From a virus: a stretch of 47,345 nt of DNA. The stretch lies in the IMG/VR virus record IMGVR_UViG_3300009788_000038, positions 1 to 47,345 of that record; one strand, written 5' to 3'. The first letter of the stretch is position 1. The number at the start of each line of letters is the position of its first letter. The notes below the pieces were generated by a model. That model did not search any database, was not told where the DNA came from, and saw only the letters and a program-made list of their open reading frames with translations. Shown here piece after piece: positions 8,183 through 14,071 of the stretch. The translations under genes and the position numbers were made by a program.

Positions 8183-8382
8183 AAGAGTAAATCCTCATAT
8201 CGGACTATACTACGACCATATAACAAAGAATCTGAAATATGTTTATGAAATTTATCCCAATTTATCATATTGCTAATTTTCCATGCCCACCATCTTACCA
8301 TGTGACTCGCAGATTTATATTGCTCACGGTTCATACCTCGAACAATTTCATCTTTCAACTGAAAAGTAAAATGCCTGTTCAT
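8179..8382 (-). CDS. Small Trp-rich unknown protein
   Basis: The 67-residue protein contains ASHMVRWWAWKISNMINWDKF in its centre, rich in Trp and basic residues, compatible with a helix that lies on a membrane or on DNA. It is coupled to both neighbours by ATGA/TAATG-type overlaps. No family is known. Confidence 0.6.
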   Translation of the reverse strand: MNRHFTFQLKDEIVRGMNREQYKSASHMVRWWAWKISNMINWDKFHKHISDSLLYGRSIVRYEDLLL

Positions 8383-8579
8383 TATGTTAACTTCACCGCC
8401 TTTACTGTGTTCCAGTTGATATTGGCAAACGGATAACGTCTCAACATTAAACCTATGGGGTCTTTAGTTACAGCCATTAGTCTTGTCCATTTCGTTCTAC
8501 CGATAAAAATATCCCAAGCATCATAACCCCTGTCCACCGCCCATTTGCCGATAACTTTAATTCTCTTGCGCCTGTTCAT
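8382..8579 (-). CDS. Small basic unknown protein
   Basis: The 65-residue product (MNRRKRIKVIGKWAV...) is basic with several aromatic residues and no recognised domain. It overlaps the previous gene by 23 bases and abuts the next start, as usual in this tightly packed operon. Confidence 0.6.
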   Translation of the reverse strand: MNRRKRIKVIGKWAVDRGYDAWDIFIGRTKWTRLMAVTKDPIGLMLRRYPFANINWNTVKAVKLT

Positions 8580-8748
8580 TTGGTTTCTTTTCCACGAATT
8601 TCAATCTCACCAATTTGTCATCCACTATTTTATATATGCCTTTCTGAGTAGCGACAAAAATAACGCCTTGAAATTCTAACATAGAGACTATTACTTTATC
8701 CTCATCGGCTTCGGCGAGTGGAAATTTGATTCCTTTGCGTTTTTCCAT
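8557..8748 (-). CDS. Small conserved-type phage protein
   Basis: The 63-residue product contains VIVSMLEFQGVIFVATQKGIYKI, a pair of beta strands resembling one blade of a propeller-like repeat. Similar short proteins, with a VAML-EF-G-VFVAT-KGVY pattern, are known to me as hypothetical phage proteins often located near lysis or tail genes. No biochemical role is known. Confidence 0.6.
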   Translation of the reverse strand: MEKRKGIKFPLAEADEDKVIVSMLEFQGVIFVATQKGIYKIVDDKLVRLKFVEKKPNEQAQEN

Positions 8749-8917
8749 TTTTCTCCATTAAGTATTTCTTATATTCAACCTCAGCGGCCATTTCCTTCCT
8801 TTGGGCATACAAAAGCCTCAAGACAGTATTACGATCTATGACGGGCGGTTTAGCCACTGAGCAGCCTGTCAGAGCCAGTAATGCTATCACAGTAAGATGT
8901 ATCAACCGTCTTGTCAA
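8702..8917 (-). CDS. Small lipoprotein (possible outer-membrane spanin)
   Basis: The 71-residue product begins with a basic N-terminus and hydrophobic segment ending in the lipobox LALTGC (cysteine about residue 19), so it is probably exported and lipidated. The mature part is short, charged and helical. It uses a TTG start; AGGAGAAGTC precedes it at good spacing and no ATG lies upstream in frame. Size and lipobox fit an Rz1-like o-spanin, but no partner with a transmembrane segment and coiled coil lies beside it; the 29098-29510 pair is a better candidate. Confidence 0.6.
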   Translation of the reverse strand: MTRRLIHLTVIALLALTGCSVAKPPVIDRNTVLRLLYAQRKEMAAEVEYKKYLMEKNGKTQRNQISTRRSR

Positions 8918-8925
8918 GACTTCTC

Positions 8926-9069
8926 CTAAGTAAAAAATACAGTTATCTCATCGGGCATATAATTTACAATCTCTGTGTAATGAAAATGCTTGCCGTTTTT
9001 CAATACGATACTGTAATCGAGTCTTTTAGCCAAATACCAAAAAAATCTGTACAATATATTATTTATCAT
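8926..9069 (-). CDS. Small unknown protein
   Basis: A 47-residue ORF (MINNILYRFFWYLAKRLD...) with an aromatic N-terminal helix and a beta-like tail. Its ATG overlaps the preceding TGA (ATGA), and its stop lies next to the ribosome site of the lipoprotein gene. Coding is supported mainly by this packing. Confidence 0.5.
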   Translation of the reverse strand: MINNILYRFFWYLAKRLDYSIVLKNGKHFHYTEIVNYMPDEITVFFT

Positions 9070-9260
9070 TTATTCTCCTGTGGCTTTGGGGAGTCCTCTT
9101 CAATAATCTTCTTTATCCATTCGTGCTTCATTAAACCCCATACTATTCCCCTGAAAAAATTGGCTTTCGTTCGACTATTGTAAAATAAATTACCCATTTC
9201 AAGTATGTTTTCCGCAACCTTTCTTCCTAATTTACACGAACGGGTTTCTCCATTACTCAT
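9066..9260 (-). CDS. Small unknown protein
   Basis: The 64-residue product is rich in Lys/Glu with NLFYNSRTKANFFRGIVWGLM in the centre, probably helical. No domain is recognised. It is coupled to 8926-9069 by ATGA. Confidence 0.55.
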   Translation of the reverse strand: MSNGETRSCKLGRKVAENILEMGNLFYNSRTKANFFRGIVWGLMKHEWIKKIIEEDSPKPQENK

Positions 9261-9280
9261 ACTTCGTCCTTATGGGCTAA

Positions 9281-9550
9281 TCACTTTCTGTTTTCCTGTG
9301 TCTCTGCTTCTATTAATTTACGGCCTTCTTTGATTACAATATTATCACCCCGAATTTCGTCAAGAATAGAATCTGGCGGCCCAAGATTAAATGTTTCTTT
9401 GCAAATTCTACACTTAATAGCTTCAACGTCCAAACCTGATAAATCGGATTCATTGCCGTTACAATACCAATTATCAGCTTCACACCAAGGACACCACACA
9501 CGATACCAAGATTCTGCATAAGTGATATACTTTACTTCTATCTTACTCAT
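9281..9550 (-). CDS. Zinc-ribbon protein
   Basis: The 89-residue protein carries CPWCEADNWYC and CRICKETF, giving a CxxC...CxxC zinc ribbon across residues about 20-52, followed by a charged C-terminus (IVIKEGRKLIEAE). The family is unknown; similar zinc-ribbon ORFs occur at several places in this genome (3172, 4770, 5443, 12496, 24579). Confidence 0.6.
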   Translation of the reverse strand: MSKIEVKYITYAESWYRVWCPWCEADNWYCNGNESDLSGLDVEAIKCRICKETFNLGPPDSILDEIRGDNIVIKEGRKLIEAETQENRK

Positions 9551-9553
9551 ACT

Positions 9554-9718
9554 TTACGCCTCTACTGGACTTTCTGGAGCTTGAGAGGGGACTGGGGGAG
9601 AAGTTTTAAGTATATTTTCAGCAGTCTCCCGCTCATTAGAACATTCTCGACAACTACAAACTGGACGAGATATTATCTCGGTTGCTATTTTAAACTTTCG
9701 GGTATTTTTGTTTTTCAT
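9554..9718 (-). CDS. Small Cys-containing protein
   Basis: A 54-residue ORF with CSCREC near residue 21 and a Pro/Ser-rich tail. It overlaps the previous gene as ATGA and ends three bases before the start of the next gene. It may bind a metal through the clustered cysteines, but three cysteines are too few for a standard ribbon. Confidence 0.5.
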   Translation of the reverse strand: MKNKNTRKFKIATEIISRPVCSCRECSNERETAENILKTSPPVPSQAPESPVEA

Positions 9719-9906
9719 ATTCCGTCTATCCTGTAACCATATTCAGCATTTTCAGCCTGAGCCTTCAATATAACCCTTCTTAGAGAAGTATCTATAAAAC
9801 GAGGGTTCTTCCCAAAATCTTCCTTAACACTATCTTGGGCGAATTGTGTGTAACCCTTATATTTACGGCCTTCTTTGCGTATTACTATATAATCGTCTCT
9901 ACCCAT
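9715..9906 (-). CDS. Small unknown protein
   Basis: The 63-residue product starts MGRDDYIVIRKEGRKYKGYT and looks like a small mixed alpha/beta protein. I choose the ATG at 9906 rather than 9918 because the preceding membrane peptide gene ends there (ATGGGTAG overlap), implying translational coupling. Confidence 0.55.
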   Translation of the reverse strand: MGRDDYIVIRKEGRKYKGYTQFAQDSVKEDFGKNPRFIDTSLRRVILKAQAENAEYGYRIDGI

Positions 9907-10012
9907 AAAATAACACAATCAATGCCAAACCAATAACAATAAGCTCAAAGCCGATTATAACTTTTATTTGGCGTCGCCTTAACTGTTGTCTCATTCGATG
10001 TTCAATGCACAT
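9899..10012 (-). CDS. Single-pass membrane microprotein
   Basis: A 37-residue ORF: a very basic N-terminus (RQQLRRRQIK) followed by one hydrophobic helix (VIIGFELIVIGLALIVLFYG). By charge the N-terminus should stay in the cytoplasm. It overlaps its downstream neighbour by 8 bases. It might be holin- or pinholin-like in size, but nothing specific supports that. Confidence 0.5.
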   Translation of the reverse strand: MCIEHRMRQQLRRRQIKVIIGFELIVIGLALIVLFYG

Positions 10013-10015
10013 AGT

Positions 10016-10174
10016 TTATCCATTCACAGGACTCTCCGGACATCTCACAATCACACCGGAACGAACCAGCTTATCAAAGTTGTGCTGTTCAATAGTATTA
10101 ACTACGTAATCATGCCTATCCACATCCATTATACGCTTGCGTAACTCCTCAGTTCTTTTCTTGCGCTTGTTCAT
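10016..10174 (-). CDS. Small unknown protein
   Basis: A 52-residue ORF (MNKRKKRTEELRKRIMDVDR...) with a basic helical N-terminus. The stop TAA lies 4 bases before the next ATG. The ribosome site is poor, so confidence rests on operon packing. Confidence 0.45.
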   Translation of the reverse strand: MNKRKKRTEELRKRIMDVDRHDYVVNTIEQHNFDKLVRSGVIVRCPESPVNG

Positions 10175-10191
10175 CGTATAAAGCGAAAAGA

Positions 10192-10464
10192 TTAAAGTTC
10201 CAGTCTTTCAATAATTTCATTCACCTTTTCAATGTCAGTCTCGACCGTTGCGCTGACGCTCGACAAATCAATCGCAAATTGACTCGAAAGCATTTCTTTA
10301 GGCACATCGCTCGCTGGAGTCGTTGGCGCAGGCTTTCTCATTATATCTTGCAGCTTGTCAAAAAGAATCCCTATCCTATCGTGGAGTTGCTCTTTACCAT
10401 CATTGAGTCTGACAAATTCTTTTGAAATCTCGCCTTGTTTACATTCCACTGTTGCATTTTCCAT
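10192..10464 (-). CDS. Helical/coiled-coil unknown protein
   Basis: The 90-residue product contains two predicted helical segments (QLHDRIGILFDKLQDIMRK and VETDIEKVNEIIERLEL) with heptad-like hydrophobic spacing. GAAAGGGTTATT precedes the ATG. It could be a small oligomeric phage protein; no family is known. Confidence 0.6.
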   Translation of the reverse strand: MENATVECKQGEISKEFVRLNDGKEQLHDRIGILFDKLQDIMRKPAPTTPASDVPKEMLSSQFAIDLSSVSATVETDIEKVNEIIERLEL

Positions 10465-10517
10465 AATAACCCTTTCTTTCTTCTTTTACTTATTGTCAAG
10501 TTAAACCTTAAAGTCTG

Positions 10518-10712
10518 TCAAATTTGAAATTTCAGGGATAAGTAGGTACTTATAGCCGACCGGCCACCCCCGTTCCCGACCCCCGCCCCCTCGTTAAAAA
10601 AGGAGTCTCTATCAATGCTCAAGGGCGGCTCAACACCTCTCTCTGTGCCTAATAGTAGTATCCGGTCGTGTAGTTGTACTGGCCTTATCTCTGTTGGCGG
10701 TCTATCGTCCAT
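10518..10712 (-). CDS. Small unknown protein containing the G-quadruplex tract
   Basis: This 64-residue ORF begins MDDRPPTEIRPVQLHDRILLLG, eight bases after GGAG, and its ATG overlaps the previous stop by 11 bases, so the start looks real. The second half is low-complexity Gly (EGAGVGNGGG) because it runs through the G-tracts at 10567-10590. It may be a true peptide or a coupling ORF; no function is known. Confidence 0.45.
   Translation of the reverse strand: MDDRPPTEIRPVQLHDRILLLGTERGVEPPLSIDRDSFFNEGAGVGNGGGRSAISTYLSLKFQI
10567..10590 (-). other. Strong G-quadruplex motif
   Basis: The minus strand has four G runs of 5, 5, 3 and 5 with loops of only 1, 2 and 3 bases. Runs of this kind and loop length form very stable quadruplexes. 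It is an outlier in a moderately AT-rich genome and lies in the leftward transcript, inside the 10518-10712 ORF. Confidence 0.7.
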
Positions 10713-11133
10713 GCTCTACTCTCCATGCCTCAGTACATACTCCGTTGTAGTTTGCGTCGCCAGGCTTGCCAGTGACTACACCAGTACAGACAGCGCTGTG
10801 AGGTTCATATCTGTCCGGGAATAGGTGTTGATAGTTGATGGCTGCTGCTGTCCGCTTGGCTTTCTCGGCCTCGATTATCTTGCCGTTGTCATCTCTGCTC
10901 ATCTGATTGATAGTGGCTTGCACACCTAGATGTAAGTCTGTGAAGCACTTGATGTCCTTGCCTCGCTTAGCTCTTGTTACGGTAACAGGCTTGACTGGTC
11001 TTAGCGTAACAGACTTAGGCGTTACGGTACTCATTCTGTTACGGTAAAACTCTTGCTTACACTTAGGACTGCAATAATGGCTCGTACTACGCTTAGCCTC
11101 ATATTCAGCCCCACATTGCTTACAATTAGCCAT
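10702..11133 (-). CDS. Zinc-finger protein
   Basis: The 143-residue protein starts MANCKQCGAEYEAKRSTSHY then CSPKCKQEFYRNR, a CxxC...CxxxC finger like that of many small DNA-binding phage proteins (residues 4-30). The remainder has a basic linker (RAKRGKDIKCFTDLH) and a C-terminal alpha/beta part with two more cysteines. AAGGAGTTAAGA precedes the ATG at 11133, favouring it over 11154. It follows the HTH protein at 11151-11510 and may work with it. Confidence 0.65.
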   Translation of the reverse strand: MANCKQCGAEYEAKRSTSHYCSPKCKQEFYRNRMSTVTPKSVTLRPVKPVTVTRAKRGKDIKCFTDLHLGVQATINQMSRDDNGKIIEAEKAKRTAAAINYQHLFPDRYEPHSAVCTGVVTGKPGDANYNGVCTEAWRVEHGR

Positions 11134-11150
11134 TCTTAACTCCTTATCAA

Positions 11151-11510
11151 TCAAGCACTTCCAGCCAGCTTCAACTTATAGACCTTGCAAGCAGCGTCCA
11201 TAGCCTTCTTCTCGGCTTCTGGCACGGTTACAGGCTCGGTTTTAGTCGAGATTACCTGCTTGTCTACCTGTCCTAAGACGTTTTTGCCTAAGAACTTAGA
11301 TAAATCAGGGCTTGTTGCTTTTAGAGTGTCTTGAGTTTCTCGCAGATTAACCCTATACATTGCCCACCAATGCTTTAGTTTCCGTCCACAATGCCTCTTA
11401 AGAGTATTTACAGCCACACCCACAGCCTCAGCTATTGTATTAGAATTGCAGTTTATGAGCGCAAGACGTTCTATTTCTTGCATTTGTTCGTTAGTAAACT
11501 TAACAGCCAT
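11151..11510 (-). CDS. HTH DNA-binding protein, possible terminase small subunit
   Basis: The 119-residue protein has a homeodomain-like helix-turn-helix in residues about 5-40 (EQMQEIERLALINCNSNTIA then AEAVGVAVNTLKRH), followed by a region where related small terminases carry the lysine-rich loop (PDLSKFLGKNVLGQVDK). HTH proteins of this shape recognise packaging sites and recruit the large subunit. It lies 3.5 kb upstream of terL in the same leftward direction, which is unusual, so a transcription regulator is the main alternative. Confidence 0.55.
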   Translation of the reverse strand: MAVKFTNEQMQEIERLALINCNSNTIAEAVGVAVNTLKRHCGRKLKHWWAMYRVNLRETQDTLKATSPDLSKFLGKNVLGQVDKQVISTKTEPVTVPEAEKKAMDAACKVYKLKLAGSA

Positions 11511-11584
11511 CAGTTATCTATCCGCCTCTTAGGCATATATATCAGTAAACTCTCTTTTAGGCCTTGCCATTTATAGTTTATCTT

Positions 11585-11755
11585 TCATTTAACAACATCT
11601 CCAACTTTGGTGCGGAGCTCCTCTCCTGTTCTCATTACTCCATCCCAGTTTTCCCACCAACGGCCATCATTGGTCTAATAATAGCTTTCTCCTGTTTTTT
11701 CTCCAGGTTCTGGCCTGACTATCCTTAGTGTATTTTCGCCGTTATTTACCATCAT
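11585..11755 (-). CDS. Small gene interrupted by an in-frame amber codon
   Basis: From ATG at 11755/11752 the frame encodes about 25 residues (MVNNGENTLRIVRPEPGEK...SYY), meets TAG at 11675-11677, then continues in the same frame for 29 more residues (TNDGRWWENWDGVMRTGEEL...) to TGA at 11585. The part after TAG has a protein-like composition (Trp-rich, DGRWWENWDG) and there is no other gene in that stretch. It is therefore either a gene split by a point mutation, or one read through. The start is coupled to the previous gene by ATGATG. Confidence 0.5.
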
Positions 11756-11967
11756 TCAAAAGCCTTCTGCAATATCCTTAAATAATCAGATTCCCATTCC
11801 TTGAGCTTGTATATACAGCCATCAACACTGTCAGTTCTTGGTTTTAACTGCTCTAACAACCCTACCGCCACTTTAACACATCCCTTCACTTGTTCTATGA
11901 GCATTAGATTTTGGTTTGGCTGTTCAGGCTTGTCTATTGTCCTTAGTCCTTTGAATTGCTCGGTCAT
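11752..11967 (-). CDS. Small helical unknown protein
   Basis: The 71-residue product (MTEQFKGLRTIDK...) is largely helical, with LMLIEQVKGCVKVAVGLLEQL suggestive of an amphipathic or coiled-coil helix. The start at 11967 is chosen over 11985 because it overlaps the previous stop as TGATG. No family is known. Confidence 0.55.
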   Translation of the reverse strand: MTEQFKGLRTIDKPEQPNQNLMLIEQVKGCVKVAVGLLEQLKPRTDSVDGCIYKLKEWESDYLRILQKAFE

Positions 11968-12146
11968 CAGTAATTCTCCAGCCATTCGGCTATTTTAGCC
12001 TTGTCGCCCATTATAAACGCATCGTCGGAAGTCTGGCATATCGCCGTTATAAATCTTTCCTCAACTGGCAAGTCGTATAATAACCTATACGCAGCGTGAA
12101 ATGCCCTGACTTGTAATATATCGAGCTTTGTCAAGCCTGCTACCAT
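11967..12146 (-). CDS. Small unknown protein
   Basis: A 59-residue ORF (MVAGLTKLDILQVRAFHAAY...) with regular helical pattern and no domain known to me. GCAGGATAA precedes the ATG and the stop overlaps the next start. Confidence 0.55.
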   Translation of the reverse strand: MVAGLTKLDILQVRAFHAAYRLLYDLPVEERFITAICQTSDDAFIMGDKAKIAEWLENY

Positions 12147-12156
12147 TTATCCTGCC

Positions 12157-12264
12157 TTATGCTGTCCAGATGAGACCTAAAATCAATACAACCCCAAGCA
12201 AAACAATCAACCATAAAGGCATAGTTTCAGCATCGTGCCAAACGTCTCTATCATATTTGTCCAT
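12157..12264 (-). CDS. Single-pass membrane microprotein
   Basis: A 35-residue ORF: charged N-terminus (MDKYDRDVWHDAETMP) then one hydrophobic helix (LWLIVLLGVVLILGLIWTA). The acidic N-terminus could face outward. No ribosome site is obvious; the small-gene context supports coding. Confidence 0.45.
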   Translation of the reverse strand: MDKYDRDVWHDAETMPLWLIVLLGVVLILGLIWTA

Positions 12265-12289
12265 ATTCTTACACCCAGGATATGTTATA

Positions 12290-12499
12290 TTAGCTATTAA
12301 CTTGGTCTTCAATAGAAACACTTACTTTTGTGTCCATAATCCGCCTTAATACTCCTAAAACTTCTCCATAAAGAACAAAAGTTGTTGGGTCGTATTTGTT
12401 GGATATTCGAAGTTCCCCAATCTCGTTCAGGTTAAAAGTAAAGTCACCAAAAGACTCCTCAATGAGCGTTTTGGGCGTATCATATACTAAATCCTTCAT
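12290..12499 (-). CDS. Small unknown protein
   Basis: The 69-residue product from MKDLVYDTPKTLIEESFGDF has alternating strands and a final helix. The ATG at 12499 overlaps the previous TGA (GGATGA), so it is preferred to 12523. No domain is recognised. Confidence 0.55.
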   Translation of the reverse strand: MKDLVYDTPKTLIEESFGDFTFNLNEIGELRISNKYDPTTFVLYGEVLGVLRRIMDTKVSVSIEDQVNS

Positions 12500-12654
12500 C
12501 CTAACTTGAACTCCTTTCGACACTTTTTACATTCTATTACTTCGCCCTTATTGCCTTTTATTTTGTCCACAAACTCATCATACTGACTAACTTCCAAACA
12601 ATGAGGACAAGTCGCTTTTATCTGCCTGACCCAATTATTGCATTTTCTTCTCAT
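12496..12654 (-). CDS. Zinc-ribbon microprotein
   Basis: The 52-residue ORF contains CPHCLEV and CKKCRKEF, a standard CxxC...CxxC ribbon, after a basic N-terminus MRRKCNNWVRQIK. It is the second gene of the leftward 12.9-7.8 kb operon and is preceded by an 8-bp hairpin at 12672-12703. Confidence 0.6.
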   Translation of the reverse strand: MRRKCNNWVRQIKATCPHCLEVSQYDEFVDKIKGNKGEVIECKKCRKEFKLG

Positions 12655-12671
12655 ATTCTTAGACCGACACA

Positions 12672-12703
12672 CAAACGGGGGTATTAAGATTTTAACCCGT
12701 TTG
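12672..12703 (-). promoter_or_regulatory. Leader hairpin
   Basis: CAAACGGG (12672-12679) pairs with CCCGTTTG (12696-12703), eight perfect pairs around a 16-base loop, 18 bases before the zinc-ribbon start at 12654. No U-tract follows, so a regulatory or mRNA-stability role is more likely than termination. Confidence 0.5.
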
Positions 12704-12732
12704 GTATCTTTGTATCCTATAAGTCTATTACT

Positions 12733-12891
12733 TTAGTAAGTACAACAACCAAGCACATTGTAACCGCAATTAAGCGAATTTACCCCACTTGTGCCAGCCA
12801 CAACGCTGGGGGTTCTCTCTTGTACGTTGCTGTCGGTATGGCCTATTGTCATTGTTGGCTTTTCTCGGTCTTTTTTAGATTCAAATACCAT
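12733..12891 (-). CDS. Possible small gene after the tRNA terminator
   Basis: A 52-residue ORF (MVFESKKDREKPTMTIGHTD...) ending in a Cys/Tyr-rich tail (YNVLGCCTY). It fills an otherwise empty stretch downstream of the strong terminator at 12938-12987. There is no clear ribosome site, and no family is recognised, so coding is uncertain. The surrounding 12655-12937 region otherwise holds only the hairpin at 12672 and AT-rich spacer. Confidence 0.35.
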   Translation of the reverse strand: MVFESKKDREKPTMTIGHTDSNVQERTPSVVAGTSGVNSLNCGYNVLGCCTY

Positions 12892-12937
12892 AATCAAGGC
12901 AAAGCCAGTTCGTTCTAACCTTAAACTGTTTATTTAT

Positions 12938-12987
12938 AAAAAAAGCGGCCAGCCTATAATTCAAGGTTAGAACTATAAGCCAGCCGC
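12938..12987 (-). terminator. Strong intrinsic terminator after tRNA
   Basis: On the minus strand an 18-bp stem (arms 12970-12987 and 12945-12962, all paired when G-U is allowed) with a 7-base loop is followed by seven U residues. Four pairs are G-U that would be A-C mismatches on the plus strand, showing leftward RNA is selected. It lies 6 bases after the tRNA and ends the structured-RNA/tRNA unit. Confidence 0.93.
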
Positions 12988-12992
12988 AATAA

Positions 12993-13064
12993 TAGCAGAG
13001 ACAGGAGTCGAACCTGTAATCTCCTGCTTATGAGGCAGGCAAGTTACCATTACTCTACTCTGCG
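12993..13064 (-). tRNA. tRNA with CAU anticodon (Met, or Ile2)
   Basis: The minus strand folds as a full tRNA: D stem GAGT/ACTT, anticodon stem CCTGC/GCAGG with loop CTCATAA (anticodon CAU), 5-base variable loop, and T arm ACAGG-TTCGACT-CCTGT. The acceptor pairs 6 of 7, with an unpaired 1-72 position (C-U). Bacterial initiator tRNA also has an unpaired 1-72 position, but this one lacks the three G-C pairs of an initiator anticodon stem. CCA is not encoded. It may read AUG, or AUA if its C34 is modified. Confidence 0.9.
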
Positions 13065-13099
13065 ATATATTTATCATATCAGCCAATCCTTAACGTGCT

Positions 13100-13430
13100 A
13101 ATATGTTTAATTTTGGCGGCGTGGTAAGGTTCGACACTTACATTTCCAAGGTTTCACGCCGAGCGTTTTCTCTTAAACTACGCGCCATATTTTTATCATA
13201 CTTGCTTACTGCAAATATGTTCGTATTCGATGTCGCTGATTTATTGTTCAAGCCCAGCGACACAAGCTCTTTAATATTTAGTGCTGCCAGTGATAACGGC
13301 TAAGCCACGTGTCCTTATAGGATATTCACTTAAATCTGTTAACGGTTATAACTCCAGCAGCACCATCAATACTCGGCTATCCCAATTAGGTAATGCCGAG
13401 GCTCGACAGCTATATACTGCCGAGGATGTA
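13100..13430 (-). ncRNA. Candidate structured RNA of unknown class
   Basis: Between a leftward promoter (13436-13464) and the tRNA, the minus strand has no convincing gene but many strong helices: 13417-13424/13402-13409 (8 bp), 13395-13400/13372-13377 (6 bp), a long-range 13357-13363/13281-13287 (7 bp), 13255-13262/13231-13238 (8 bp perfect), and a nested pair 13155-13160/13118-13123 (6 bp) around 13137-13141/13124-13128 (5 bp). Large structured RNAs next to tRNAs are known in phages (GOLLD, ROOL), but I cannot match this one to either. Confidence 0.55.
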
Positions 13431-13435
13431 AATGT

Positions 13436-13464
13436 ATTAAATCACAAAAACCTCAATTTGTCAA
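13436..13464 (-). promoter_or_regulatory. Leftward sigma70-type promoter
   Basis: TTGACA (13464-13459) and TTTAAT (13441-13436) are separated by exactly 17 bases. The predicted start near 13429 would give a transcript covering the structured region and tRNA, ending at the terminator 12938-12987. Confidence 0.75.
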
Positions 13465-13550
13465 TAAAAATAAATAAAAGTTTTTTGCTCCATAACCCTA
13501 TTTAATGCCGATACTTATAAAATAGTCGATGTCACTACCTGATTTTTCTA

Positions 13551-13579
13551 TTGACAAGATTAAAGATTTCGGGTAGAAT
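13551..13579 (+). promoter_or_regulatory. Rightward near-consensus sigma70 promoter
   Basis: TTGACA (13551-13556) and TAGAAT (13574-13579) with a 17-base spacer, the best promoter in the window along with 30538-30566. Transcription would begin near 13586, 38 bases before the first gene of the rightward cluster. It stands back to back with the leftward promoter at 13436-13464. Confidence 0.88.
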
Positions 13580-13623
13580 TATCGATAGTAATAGAAACAA
13601 CATTTAACTGAAAGGACACGACA

Positions 13624-13920
13624 ATGGAACGAATCACACAAAAAGACCTTGAGTATCTGGTCAAAAGAATCAACGAAGTTACAAATTCGACACAAGCAAG
13701 TTATAGCCCTGTAAATCGCGGCAAGGGATTAAAAGCCAATATCGGCAATTACCATCTAAGCTATGCTTATGGCGGCGTTCAGCTTGTTCGGATGGTAAAT
13801 GAGGCCGGTGGCATTGAAACGATTAGCCGACCTTGCCACGTTCCAAAACGAGAACTGTACAACTGGATGCGGGCATTTATAGCAGGCTTAAATCACGTAG
13901 AAATCAACATTCCTTCTTAA
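13624..13920 (+). CDS. First rightward gene, unknown protein
   Basis: The 98-residue protein (MERITQKDLEYLVKRINEVT...) resembles hypothetical phage proteins that open with DLE-LV-RIN and carry a beta-sheet section (GNYHLSYAYGGVQLVRM) and a C-terminal helix (NWMRAFIAGL). It follows a consensus promoter and GAAAGGACACGACA, so it is probably strongly and early expressed. Its function is unknown. Confidence 0.75.
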   Translation: MERITQKDLEYLVKRINEVTNSTQASYSPVNRGKGLKANIGNYHLSYAYGGVQLVRMVNEAGGIETISRPCHVPKRELYNWMRAFIAGLNHVEINIPS

Positions 13921-13978
13921 ATATCAGTCTCGACCGGGTATGGCGGTTCGACTCCGCACGGGGCTTTATGGGTACAAA

Positions 13979-14044
13979 GACACGACAAAACGAAATATTA
14001 TAGCTCGCCTGGGGATACCCCTCGATGTCGTGTCCTGCCCCAGG
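13979..14044 (+). promoter_or_regulatory. Possible RNA switch or pseudoknot
   Basis: GACACGAC (13979-13986) pairs perfectly with GTCGTGTC (14027-14034). Inside, GGGG-ATA-CCCC (14011-14021) forms a hairpin. CCTGGGG (14008-14014) also pairs perfectly with CCCCAGG (14038-14044), which either crosses the first helix as a pseudoknot or replaces the inner hairpin. The second stem is followed by GGGCTTTATT, a weak terminator-like tail. The layout suits a cis-acting switch controlling the downstream gene at 14072. Confidence 0.5.
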
Positions 14045-14071
14045 TGGGCTTTATTATGAAGGGATAATAAA

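Noticed and set aside
10490-10500. TTGACA on the minus strand at about 10491-10499
   Set aside because: No -10 element lies 16-18 bases downstream and a gene starts too close by; likely chance.
10615-10824. Plus-strand ORF with AAAAAAGGAG before its ATG
   Set aside because: It lies antisense to two coupled leftward genes; composition (Ser/Val/Cys-rich) and lack of a promoter suggest chance, despite the ribosome-like site.
13100-13430. tmRNA identity for the structured region
   Set aside because: GGCGGCG...TTCGAC on the plus strand resembles a tmRNA 5' end, but no matching 3' acceptor half, no tag ending in ALAA and no correct T arm could be found on either strand.
13103-13505. Two plus-strand ORFs (66 and 74 codons) over the structured region
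   Set aside because: They lie upstream of the strong rightward promoter, have no ribosome sites, and overlap helices and a leftward promoter. Their products show no recognisable motif.
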